DNA of 8,170 bases, taken from the NCBI GenBank assembly GCA_034505235.1, contig JAPDQY010000201.1:1-8170 (forward strand), in the 5' to 3' direction. Shown here one piece after another: positions 1 to 6,173 of the stretch. Source of the DNA: Coneutiohabitans thermophilus (GTDB lineage: Bacteria; Zhuqueibacterota; Zhuqueibacteria; Zhuqueibacterales; Zhuqueibacteraceae). How positions within the stretch are numbered: the stretch's first letter is position 1; each line of letters starts with the position of its first letter. The notes under the pieces are model-generated. The model ran no database searches and was not told where the DNA came from. It saw only the letters and a list, made by a program, of their open reading frames with translations. A program made the translations under genes and the position numbers.

Positions 1-1
1 C

Positions 2-238
2 GTCTGCGAGCCGCGAGAGGAGCGGCGGGCGGTGGCGTTGGAGCTGGGCGCGACGGTGGCGGTGGCGCCGGAGGAGGGCGCCCTGCGCCAAGCGGTCCGG
101 GAAGCGAGCGACGGGCTCGGTGTGGACGTGGCGGTGGTCACGGCAGGGGACGTGGTGCCGGCGGCGATGGCGCTGCCGCTGGTGCGGCGGCAGGGATGGG
201 TGAACCTCTTCGCCGGAGCGCCGCCGGGGAGCAGGGAT
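2..238 (+). CDS. Zinc-type medium-chain alcohol dehydrogenase, partial (open at 5' end, truncated at 3' end)
   Basis: Read from base 2, the frame gives about 78 residues typical of the NAD(P)-binding half of zinc-dependent medium-chain dehydrogenases (threonine, sorbitol and alcohol dehydrogenases). A basic stretch resembling the 'ERRELALELGA' region is followed by DGLGVDVAVVTAG, the usual 'GxGxDVVxxxxG' strand, then LVRRQGWVNLFAGAPPGS, the usual 'L.RxGGxVxxFGG' strand. Family members continue for tens of residues beyond this point to complete the fold. Here the similarity ends near base 235 and the frame runs on antisense to the phosphatase gene. The first 240 bases hold 184 G+C (about 77%) with G- or C-ending codons nearly throughout, unlike the genes that follow. 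The family is fairly sure; the exact substrate is not identifiable. It may be a real truncated gene or foreign sequence joined during assembly. Confidence 0.6.
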
Positions 239-242
239 TCAG
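232..242. other. Abrupt junction: likely assembly join or recombination breakpoint
   Basis: Dehydrogenase similarity on the plus strand ends around base 235, and the minus-strand phosphatase stop codon occupies 239-241, so two convergent genes meet with essentially no spacer and no terminator hairpin. G+C falls from about 77% before this point to roughly 53-65% in the sampled lines after it. A truncated domain, a base-composition step and zero spacing together suggest a chimeric join, although a genuine deletion or insertion endpoint would look the same. Confidence 0.5.
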
Positions 243-817
243 CGCACCGGTTGGGCACCAAGCCAGACCGCGGGCAACGTCACCCCCTGCTGACAATGCC
301 GGCTGGCGGCAATAATCAACTCGGCAAATTCGCGAAAAGCACCGTGCCCGCCGCGCGCGCGGCACACATAATCGACGCGGCGCCGCACCACCGGCATGGC
401 GTCCCGCGGACAGGCCGAGAGCCCGACTGCCGCCAAAATCTCAAGATCATTGACATCATCCCCGATGCAGGCGATTTGCTCACTGCTCAGCTGGCTCACT
501 GCCTGAATCGTCTCCAACATGAGCATTTTGGATTTGACGCCGAGATAGACTTCGGTGATTTTGAGCTTTTCCGCGCGGCGCTTCACCGCCAGCGAAAGCT
601 CGCCGGTGATGATGCCGGTTTCCACCCCCGCCAGCTCGCGCAGCCGCGCCACACCCATGCCGTCACGAATCGAAAACCGCTTGAACTCCTCGCCGGCGTC
701 GGAATAGTAAACGCCGGTGTCGGTGAGCACGCCGTCGCAGTCGGTGAGCAGCAGTTTGATTTTGGCCGCCCTGGCGGGCAAATTTTCCGCCGGGCGACCG
801 GGGCGTTGAAGCATCAT
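239..817 (-). CDS. KdsC-like HAD phosphatase (3-deoxy-octulosonate 8-phosphate phosphatase family)
   Basis: This 192-residue cytoplasmic HAD hydrolase of the small, cap-less KdsC family dephosphorylates a sugar phosphate before nucleotide activation in Kdo, nonulosonate and similar pathways. Visible motifs are the nucleophile motif DCDGVLTD (Asp26, Asp28), EEFKRFSIRDGMG (residues 43-55), motif II IITG (69-72), motif III lysine in GVKSK (93-97), motif IV GDDVND (119-124) and the C-terminal RGGHGAFREF (155-164). Length fits the family. The usual ITGR has Glu in place of Arg (ITGE, residue 73). The first of two adjacent ATGs is chosen; GGGAG (824-828 on the plus strand) lies 6 bases upstream. 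It is the last gene of the minus-strand operon, 83 bases after the aminotransferase. With no KdsA homologue in view, its substrate may not be Kdo-8-phosphate. The last few residues lie at a suspected join and are less certain. Confidence 0.88.
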   Translation of the reverse strand: MMLQRPGRPAENLPARAAKIKLLLTDCDGVLTDTGVYYSDAGEEFKRFSIRDGMGVARLRELAGVETGIITGELSLAVKRRAEKLKITEVYLGVKSKMLMLETIQAVSQLSSEQIACIGDDVNDLEILAAVGLSACPRDAMPVVRRRVDYVCRARGGHGAFREFAELIIAASRHCQQGVTLPAVWLGAQPVR

Positions 818-900
818 AAGTGACTCCCTTGACTCGCCGCGCGGTCATCGCCTGCTGCCGCAGCGATAGCCGGCGGGAAGAGGCATGGTGAAATTTGCCT

Positions 901-2265
901 TCATGGTTCCAGTTGACGCGCCGGGGCCGTGGACAGCGGCGGGCGCGGTTTGCTGTGAAAATGGCTGGTCTTGCGGAACACCGGCTCGACCGGTTCGCCG
1001 CGCAGATGCTCCGCCACTTTGTTCTCCCGTACCGCCCGCGCCAGCAGGGGCAACACATGGGCATAGGCCGCCAGGGTGTAATCGATATCCTCGTCGCAGT
1101 GGGAAAAGCTGAGCGTGTGAAAACCGGACCACAGGATGCCACAGCGCAACAACTCCTGCTGCAGCAGGGATTTCAACAACAGGGGCGGCGCCGCCCGTTC
1201 ATCGAAGGTCACCAGCGTGCGGCAGTCATAGCCGACACAGCGCGTGTAATCCATTCCCAGGCGGGCTGCCAGTTGGTTGTAACCCTCCTTCAGTTTTTTG
1301 CCCAGGCGGGCGAGATGGGCCGGAACGTTTTTCTCCCGAATTTCGGCAATCGTTGCTTTCGCCGCGGCCAGCGAGAGCGCTTCGCCGCCGAAAGTGGTGA
1401 AGAAAAAGACGTCGCGCTCCAGCAGCTTCATGATCTCGCGGCGGCCGGTCAACACGGCGAGCGGCATGCCGTTGGCGATCGCCTTGGAGTAGCAGGCGAG
1501 ATCGGGCTGGATGCCGAAAAATTCCTGCGCCCCTCCCACGGCGAGACGAAAGCCCGTCCACATCTCATCGAAAATCAGCAACGCGCCCCGGCGGCGGCAA
1601 CTCTCCTGCACGTATTCGAGAAAGCCCGGGCGTGGCGGTTGAAACACGACCGGTTCCATGATCACCGCCGCCACTTCTGCATCGAGGGCGGCGTCGAGCG
1701 AAGCGGGATCGTTGTAATCGAAGGTGTAGGTCAAATCGAGCTGGCTGGCGGGAACCCCGCGGCGCCGGTCGGTCACGGTGATGTACCAGTCATGCCAGCC
1801 GTGATAACCGCAGCAGAGGATCTTTTCGCGGCCGGTAAAGGCGCGCGCCAGCCGCACTGCCGCACTGGTGACCTCGGCGCCCGTTTTGCTGAAGCGCACC
1901 GCTTCGGCGTTGGGGATCACCCCGGCCAGCAACTCCGCCACCTCCACTTCCAAAGGATGCATCAGCGAGAAGGTGATGCCGCTGTCGAGCTGGCGGCGAA
2001 TGGCCTCATCGACTGCGGGGTGGGCATAGCCCAGCACCAGCGGACCGATGGCCATGTTGTAGTCGAGATAGCAATTGCCATCGACATCCCACACCCGGGC
2101 ACCGCGGCCGCGTTCGAGATAAACGGGCGCGACGCCGCGGACGNNNNNNNNNNTCGCCAGGGTTTGAGTGTGTGCCGGAATCAGACCGGTGGCACGCGCA
2201 TACAGTGCTTGCGAGCGCGCAATTGCGGGATAACTGCGCCGCGACCACTCCTCGTTCGATTTCAT
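901..2265 (-). CDS. Class III PLP-dependent aminotransferase, glutamate-1-semialdehyde aminomutase-like (contains assembly gap)
   Basis: A PLP enzyme of fold type I, class III, expected to transfer an amino group to an aldehyde or ketone carbon. Numbered from the ATG at 2265, the motifs are VRGVAPVYLERG (about 42-53), WDVDGN (59-64), SKTGAEVTSAAVRLARA (127-143), GYHGWHDWY (153-161), the PLP-contacting FDEMWTGFR (232-240), and SKAIANG, whose Lys at about residue 261 should form the internal aldimine. The end has the EPVFRK segment I recall from related sugar-locus enzymes, then a 20-residue tail. A TTG two codons upstream is possible, but the ATG has AGGAAGG (2272-2278) 6 bases away. Ten Ns fall near residues 38-41 and preserve the frame as written. 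It lies 32 bases after the transketolase C-half. Operon context argues for an amino-sugar aminotransferase rather than tetrapyrrole HemL. Confidence 0.88.
   Translation of the reverse strand: MKSNEEWSRRSYPAIARSQALYARATGLIPAHTQTLAXXXXVRGVAPVYLERGRGARVWDVDGNCYLDYNMAIGPLVLGYAHPAVDEAIRRQLDSGITFSLMHPLEVEVAELLAGVIPNAEAVRFSKTGAEVTSAAVRLARAFTGREKILCCGYHGWHDWYITVTDRRRGVPASQLDLTYTFDYNDPASLDAALDAEVAAVIMEPVVFQPPRPGFLEYVQESCRRRGALLIFDEMWTGFRLAVGGAQEFFGIQPDLACYSKAIANGMPLAVLTGRREIMKLLERDVFFFTTFGGEALSLAAAKATIAEIREKNVPAHLARLGKKLKEGYNQLAARLGMDYTRCVGYDCRTLVTFDERAAPPLLLKSLLQQELLRCGILWSGFHTLSFSHCDEDIDYTLAAYAHVLPLLARAVRENKVAEHLRGEPVEPVFRKTSHFHSKPRPPLSTAPARQLEP
2144..2153. other. Assembly gap of 10 Ns inside the aminotransferase gene
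   Basis: Ten consecutive Ns interrupt the coding sequence between ...TQTLA and VRGVAP.... Exactly ten suggests a placeholder rather than a measured length. As I recall related enzymes, a KGPTQF-like segment of about six residues sits here. That would need about 16 bases rather than 10 and would also keep the frame. The gene is probably intact in the organism. Confidence 0.95.
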
Positions 2266-2297
2266 CTCCAACCTTCCTGCCTGTTCTCAAAGCATGT

Positions 2298-3209
2298 TCA
2301 CCTTCCAAAATTCATCAGCTCCAGTGCAATGCGCTCGGCAATGCGTTCGGCGGTGAATCCCTCATGCACCAGCACCTCGTGCAGCAACGCGGGTTTGAAC
2401 CAGCGATTGGGCAGGGCGAAGGGCAGCACGGTGACGCGCCGCGGTTTGTTGACCAGCAATTCCGCCACCGCGCTGCAGAGGCCGCCACGCACAAAGTGAT
2501 CTTCAATGATGACCAGCAGGCGGGTGTCGCGCGCAGCCGCCAGAATGGCGGCCTCATCGAGCGGTTCCAGCGTGCGCAGATTGAGCACCCGCACGCTCAA
2601 CCCCCTGGCCTTGAGCAGCAGTGCCGTGCGGCAGGCCTCCACCAGCAGAGTGCCATGGGTGAGAATGGTGGCATCCTGGCCGTCAAGCACCAGTTCGGCC
2701 TGGCCAATCTTGAAAACCGGATTGTGCATAAGATCGGAGTTCTGCTGGTTGAAGCGAATGTACCAGGGATGCGCGTCCGGCAGGATGGTCGGCAGGCCGA
2801 GCAGCAGCTCTTCGCGATCGCTGGGACAAAACACCCGCATGCCGGGAATGGCACGCATGAGGGCAATGTCTTCCAGGGCCTGATGGGTGGGCCCGTTGGC
2901 TTCCGACAGCAGCCCGGGCAGATAGCCCACCAGTTTCACCGGGAGGTGGGCAATGCCGATGTCGGTGCGGATGAACTCGAAGGCGCGCATGGTGAGAAAG
3001 CTGGCGAGCGCATGCACCACGGGAATGCGCCCGCGCAGGGCCAGGCCGGCGGCCATGCCGATCAGTGTTTGTTCACAAATGCCGGTGTCAAGGAAGCGCG
3101 GGCCGAGACGCGGCGGCAGGTTGCGAATGGCCGCGCGATTTTCCGCCGTCAGCACCAGCAGGCGGTCATCCTGCTCGGCCAGCTTCAGCAAGAGTCTTTC
3201 GTAGGTCAT
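2298..3209 (-). CDS. Transketolase-like C-terminal half (pyrimidine-binding and C-terminal domains)
   Basis: A 303-residue protein matching the second half of transketolase, expected to pair with the N-terminal half encoded immediately upstream to form a thiamine-diphosphate active site at the subunit interface. The catalytic Glu that activates the cofactor is in GICEQTLIGMAAGLA (Glu46). The pyrimidine domain continues with SFLTMRAFEFIRTDI and GPTHQALEDIALMRAIPGM, the usual 'TH.ALED' region, and VFCPSD. The C-terminal domain includes ATILTHGTLL, VRVLNLRTLEPLDE and LLVIIEDHFVRGGL, typical of transketolase and DXS-type enzymes. The ATG at 3209 lies 3 bases after the stop of the N-half, with no clear Shine-Dalgarno sequence, so translation is probably coupled and the subunits made in equal amounts. 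Split transketolases are known in specialised sugar pathways; the substrate here is unknown. Confidence 0.9.
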   Translation of the reverse strand: MTYERLLLKLAEQDDRLLVLTAENRAAIRNLPPRLGPRFLDTGICEQTLIGMAAGLALRGRIPVVHALASFLTMRAFEFIRTDIGIAHLPVKLVGYLPGLLSEANGPTHQALEDIALMRAIPGMRVFCPSDREELLLGLPTILPDAHPWYIRFNQQNSDLMHNPVFKIGQAELVLDGQDATILTHGTLLVEACRTALLLKARGLSVRVLNLRTLEPLDEAAILAAARDTRLLVIIEDHFVRGGLCSAVAELLVNKPRRVTVLPFALPNRWFKPALLHEVLVHEGFTAERIAERIALELMNFGR

Positions 3210-3212
3210 GGC

Positions 3213-4076
3213 TCAACGCACCGTGAGCGCCGTGGCGGTCAGGTCTTCCACCTCTTCGCCGTGCAGTTCCCGCAGCAAGGCTTCGATCTCACGGGAGGAG
3301 AAATCACAAAACCAGCGGTCGGCACGGCCTTCCAGGCTCGGCAAACCCTTGCCACGAACGGTTTCTGCGATCAGCACCTGCGGCTGCCCGCCCGCCAGCG
3401 GCCAGCCGGTGAGCGCGCGATGCAACGAGACGAAATCATGACCGTCGGCCTGCGCGACCCGCCAGCCAAAAGCCCGAAACTTGTCCGCCAGCGGCTCCAG
3501 CGGCACAAGCTCTTCGGTCGGCAAATTGGCTTGAAAGCCGTTGCGATCGACGATGGCGATGAGATTCTCCAGGCGCAGGGCGGCGGCCACCAGACAGGTT
3601 TCCCACACCGAGCCTTCATTCAGCTCGCCGTCACCGAGCAACACCACGATTTTGTTGCGCTGCTGCCGCAGCTTGCAATCATAGGCGACACCGGCCGCCA
3701 CCGCGAGCAAATGCCCGAGCGATCCGGAATGGAACTCGACGCCGGGGATGTCGCGGTTGGGATGCCAGTAGATGACGTCGCAGGTTTGCAGATGATTGCG
3801 CAGCCGCGCCGCCTCCAGCCAGCCCAACTCGACAAACATGGCATAGAGGGCCGGCACATCGTGCCCTTTGGAGAGAAAGAGATAGTCGCGTGCCGGATCG
3901 TCGAGGTTGCCAGTTTTGACATTGAGAAAATGCGAATACAAATAAACGATGACATCGGCGCAGGAGAGCGAGGCGCCGAGAAAGCAGCCGCCATTGGTCG
4001 CCAGACGGATGACGTGTTCGCGCACACGCAGCGCGCGCTGTTGCAGCAGCTCGAGTTCAGCGGGTGACAGGCTCAT
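3213..4076 (-). CDS. Transketolase-like N-terminal half (thiamine diphosphate-binding subunit)
   Basis: A 287-residue counterpart of the first half of transketolase. The cofactor motif is complete: LLGDGELNEGSVWE begins near residue 146 and ends with the metal-ligand segment IVDRNG (175-180). SKGHDVPALY (69-78), PGVEFHSGSLGHLL (111-124) and DGHDF (211-215) also match the family. Two substrate-pocket segments differ from textbook enzymes: the usual 'GHxGG' near residues 28-36 reads NGGCFLGAS with no His, and 'GxLGQG' reads GSLGHL. The start is taken at MSLSPAELELL because family similarity begins there; it overlaps the preceding gene by 20 bases. An ATG at 4094 would add six residues and extend the overlap to 38 bases; neither start has a strong ribosome site. 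It probably transfers a two-carbon ketol unit in making an unusual sugar. Confidence 0.88.
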   Translation of the reverse strand: MSLSPAELELLQQRALRVREHVIRLATNGGCFLGASLSCADVIVYLYSHFLNVKTGNLDDPARDYLFLSKGHDVPALYAMFVELGWLEAARLRNHLQTCDVIYWHPNRDIPGVEFHSGSLGHLLAVAAGVAYDCKLRQQRNKIVVLLGDGELNEGSVWETCLVAAALRLENLIAIVDRNGFQANLPTEELVPLEPLADKFRAFGWRVAQADGHDFVSLHRALTGWPLAGGQPQVLIAETVRGKGLPSLEGRADRWFCDFSSREIEALLRELHGEEVEDLTATALTVR

Positions 4077-4896
4077 ACTTTTTGCCCGGATCATCCGGCA
4101 GGCGTGTGTCCGCCGGCCGGATCGTGTGCAATGCGTCGAGATGATGACGGTACCAGTTCACGCCGAGATAGCGCTGGTTCAACCGGCGCAAATCCGGCCG
4201 TTCTTCCAGCAGGTGCAGAATGTCAGCGACGCCGAAGAGGGGATGGCGGGGATGCAAGGCGTCAAAGACCGCGCGAATCAAGGCATAATCTTCGGCATAA
4301 TCCAGGGTGTAGCGATGACTCATGGCATAATTCCCGGGAAGATCGATGCTGACATTGCGCAAACGAAAGCGCTGCGGCTGATCCCACAGGAAGGGCGTGG
4401 TGTGCTCGCGTTCGAAATCCCGGTGTGCCTCGCGCCAGGCGGTGGCCAGGGCGGTGCGTGACATCACTTCCACATCGTTGCCGTCGGGAAAACTGGCCGG
4501 ATGAAGATTGCTGACGTAGTCGCAAGTGCCGGCATGTTCGAGATATTCTCCGATGACGCGATCGATCACCGCCGGATCGATGAGCGGACAATCGGAGGGG
4601 ATTTTCACCACTGCTTCCGCCTGCCAGGCAAGCGCCGCACGGTAGTGCCGGTCGAGCAGATCGGTGGCATGGCCGCGGAAGCAGTGCGCGCCGATTTGCC
4701 GGCAGAGCGCAGCCAGCACGTCATCGGCTGCGTCACTGGTCGTCGCCACGACGATCGTGCCGGCATGGCGGGCGGCCCGCACCCGTTCCAGCATGCGCTC
4801 CAACACCGTCCGGCCGCCGAGCGGCAGCAGCACCTTGTTGGGCAGACGCGACGACCCCGTGCGCGCCTGAATGATGGTCACTACGCGCGGTTTCAT
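4057..4896 (-). CDS. SpsF-family cytidylyltransferase (CMP-sugar synthetase-like)
   Basis: A 279-residue nucleotidyltransferase of the SpsF / acylneuraminate cytidylyltransferase group, which activates a sugar acid or related sugar with CTP, releasing diphosphate. The nucleotide-binding signature IIQARTGSSRLPNKVLLPL occupies residues 8-26. VVATTSDAADD (49-59) and KIPSDCPLIDP (98-108) give the usual Asp-bearing strand. YVSNLHPASFPDGNDVEV (127-144) and HTTPFLW (165-171) are typical of SpsF-like enzymes. The ATG at 4896 overlaps the previous gene's stop as ATGA, which fixes the start better than an in-frame start about 30 codons upstream. Its 3' end overlaps the transketolase N-half gene. SpsF proteins are often about 240-250 residues, so a short extra C-terminal segment (from about residue 245) is present. 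The sugar is unknown; CMP is inferred from the family. Confidence 0.85.
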   Translation of the reverse strand: MKPRVVTIIQARTGSSRLPNKVLLPLGGRTVLERMLERVRAARHAGTIVVATTSDAADDVLAALCRQIGAHCFRGHATDLLDRHYRAALAWQAEAVVKIPSDCPLIDPAVIDRVIGEYLEHAGTCDYVSNLHPASFPDGNDVEVMSRTALATAWREAHRDFEREHTTPFLWDQPQRFRLRNVSIDLPGNYAMSHRYTLDYAEDYALIRAVFDALHPRHPLFGVADILHLLEERPDLRRLNQRYLGVNWYRHHLDALHTIRPADTRLPDDPGKKYEPVTR

Positions 4897-5930
4897 GCGG
4901 CAAAGGCTTTCCTGCGGTCCGGTGCAAGGGGCGGCCGGCCCGGCCATGCTGACGGCACCATGACCGCGGGCCGGGACAACAGCTCGCGGCATACCGCAGC
5001 GATGTTGTGCGCCGAGGTGCCGCCGTTTTGAATCGGGGCCAGGGCGCGCAACTGTTCGAGATCAAAACAGGAGTGCACCTCTTTCTGCAGCGCCAGGCCG
5101 GTGTAGACCACCGAGGAATATTGCGTGATCAGCACGTCACAGTTGGCGATCATGTGATGCACGTTGCCCTCCTGATAGATCGTGGCCTCGGGCACGCAGG
5201 CGCGAATTTCGCGGGCGGCACGCGCGAAGATTTCGTTGGGATGCAACTTGAAGATCATCGGCCGGCCGGCGGCAATGGCGCAGGCGCGCTGCAAAAAACG
5301 TTTGCGGTTGTCGAATTTGAACGTCTCGCGCGTGTCGGAGGTCGCCACCAACACGAAATGCCGGTGGGGAAAATCATTGTGCCGGTACTGCGCCGCGTTG
5401 TCAAAATTGGGGATGCCTGTCACCACCAGGCGGTCCGGCGGAACGCCCTTCCTGATAAAAAGCTGGCGGTAGCCCTCCGAGGCGACACAGAATTTTTCGT
5501 AGAGGCCGGAGAGACCGGTGGTGGAGGTGCTGGCGAGGTAGCGCGGCAGGCGCAAATGCTTCACCAGGTGAAACATGAAATTTTCGGGGTCGGTCATGCC
5601 CTCCTGCACCAGGACGATCTTGCGCCGTCGCACGTTTTTGGGGATGATGAGATCGCTGCAGGTCACCACCAGGTCGTAATCGTGTGCGACGCCGCCCGGA
5701 TCAAGGCGCAGGCCGTGATGCTGCAGATAGGCTGTCGCGCGCGCCCGGTGTTTCCCGCCCAGCACGCTGAATTCCAGCCAGCCATGGTGGGCCAGTTTTT
5801 CGATCAGGGGATCGCCATAATAGGGCGTATACCAAACGTCACATTCGGGCAGCGCCTGCGCAATCTGATGCATCATGGTGGTCTGATTCAGGCTGCCGCA
5901 GATGAACAAGACTCGTGGCGAATGACGCAT
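4893..5930 (-). CDS. GT-B-like surface-glycan transferase, paralogue A
   Basis: A 345-residue protein that looks like a two-domain Rossmann (GT-B) transferase of the CDP-glycerol glycerophosphotransferase / capsule-synthesis type, but I cannot assign a characterised function. It has an N-terminal beta-strand and loop, RVLFICGSLNQTT (6-18), then VVTCSDLIIP (88-97), VLVQEGMTDPEN (106-117), KFCVASEGY (146-154), TGIPNFDN (171-178), a FKLHPNE motif (227-233) like the His-Pro segments of these transferases, and ITQYSSVVYTGLAL (268-281) followed by KEVHSCFD, the usual donor-site region. No signal peptide or membrane span is seen, so it should be cytoplasmic or peripheral. The ATG at 5930 has GGGAG (5936-5940) 5 bases upstream and aligns with the paralogue's start; about 44 residues of upstream open frame are not family-like. 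First gene of the operon; its stop forms ATGA with the cytidylyltransferase start. Confidence 0.72.
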   Translation of the reverse strand: MRHSPRVLFICGSLNQTTMMHQIAQALPECDVWYTPYYGDPLIEKLAHHGWLEFSVLGGKHRARATAYLQHHGLRLDPGGVAHDYDLVVTCSDLIIPKNVRRRKIVLVQEGMTDPENFMFHLVKHLRLPRYLASTSTTGLSGLYEKFCVASEGYRQLFIRKGVPPDRLVVTGIPNFDNAAQYRHNDFPHRHFVLVATSDTRETFKFDNRKRFLQRACAIAAGRPMIFKLHPNEIFARAAREIRACVPEATIYQEGNVHHMIANCDVLITQYSSVVYTGLALQKEVHSCFDLEQLRALAPIQNGGTSAHNIAAVCRELLSRPAVMVPSAWPGRPPLAPDRRKAFAA

Positions 5931-5980
5931 CCCGACTCCCAATTTACTCGGTGGCAAGGTTGCAGACAGCAGTCGTCGAA

Positions 5981-5986
5981 AGTATA
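5981..5986 (-). promoter_or_regulatory. Possible -10 element (TATACT) for the leftward operon
   Basis: Read on the minus strand this is TATACT, five of six matches to the sigma70 -10 consensus. It lies about 50 bases upstream of the ATG at 5930 in an A+T-rich pocket. The best upstream -35-like match (TTCACA) is about 20 bases away, longer than the ideal 17. The phylum, and hence its promoter code, is unknown. Confidence 0.25.
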
Positions 5987-6076
5987 AAGTCTCTTTGTTA
6001 CTCGACTGTGAAGACGTGATGACGATATGATCAATTCGCCGGCCGTGTGCCCGCTGCTGCAAACGGCGGCGCGCAG

Positions 6077-6105
6077 TTTAACGAGCAAATAACCCGCCTT
6101 TTAAT
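6077..6105 (+). promoter_or_regulatory. Possible promoter for the rightward operon (TTTAAC, 17 bases, TTTAAT)
   Basis: TTTAAC at 6077-6082 and TTTAAT at 6100-6105 are separated by 17 bases. The -10 match is five of six to TATAAT; the -35 match is weak at three of six. Transcription would start near 6112, leaving a leader of about 60 bases before the phosphoesterase ATG. It is the best sigma70-like pair I see in this stretch. Confidence 0.27.
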
Positions 6106-6173
6106 TTTTCCTCATCGCCGCTGCCTATCCTATTGACGACAAAATGACGACCAGACCAAGACACGGAGGGCGG

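Larger units (their letters stand above)
5931..6173. promoter_or_regulatory. Divergent intergenic region between two carbohydrate operons
   Basis: These 243 bases separate the six-gene leftward operon from the rightward phosphoesterase-transferase operon. The stretch is more A+T-rich than the genes in places (for example 5981-6000 and 6077-6110) and encodes no family-like peptide on either strand. It must hold the start signals for at least one and probably both operons. No riboswitch, tRNA or strong terminator hairpin is evident to me. Confidence 0.65.

Noticed and set aside
242..823. Continuation of the dehydrogenase frame across the phosphatase gene as one 263-residue fusion protein
   Set aside because: Similarity ends near base 235; the remainder is the antisense shadow of the KdsC-like gene, so the open frame is accidental.
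845..904. 19-codon frame starting with an ATGA overlap at the aminotransferase stop
   Set aside because: No conserved features, it falls in a short intergenic spacer, and one ATGA in G+C-rich DNA is not sufficient evidence for a small gene.
976..996. REP-like imperfect hairpin (GAACACCGG, CTCGA, CCGGTTC) possibly inserted into the aminotransferase end
   Set aside because: It encodes GEPVEPVF, which fits the natural C-terminal segment I recall for related aminotransferases, and no second copy is seen in the window; coding constraint explains it.
895..2499. Long plus-strand open frame opposite the aminotransferase
   Set aside because: Antisense to recognisable PLP-enzyme motifs, low-complexity composition, and it runs through the N gap; no support as a gene.
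2172..4067. Very long plus-strand open frame opposite the transketolase genes
   Set aside because: It lies antisense to two clear transketolase halves, its translation is rich in Gln, His and Arg with no domain similarity, and long antisense frames are expected in G+C-rich coding DNA.
4897..4992. N-terminal extension of the cytidylyltransferase to a start at 4992
   Set aside because: The family motif begins directly at MKPRVVTIIQAR and the ATGA overlap with the preceding gene marks 4896 as the start.
5931..6062. N-terminal extension of transferase A to a start at 6062
   Set aside because: The extra 44 residues have no counterpart in paralogue B, and the ATG at 5930 has a well-spaced GGGAG site; the upstream stretch is better read as promoter region.
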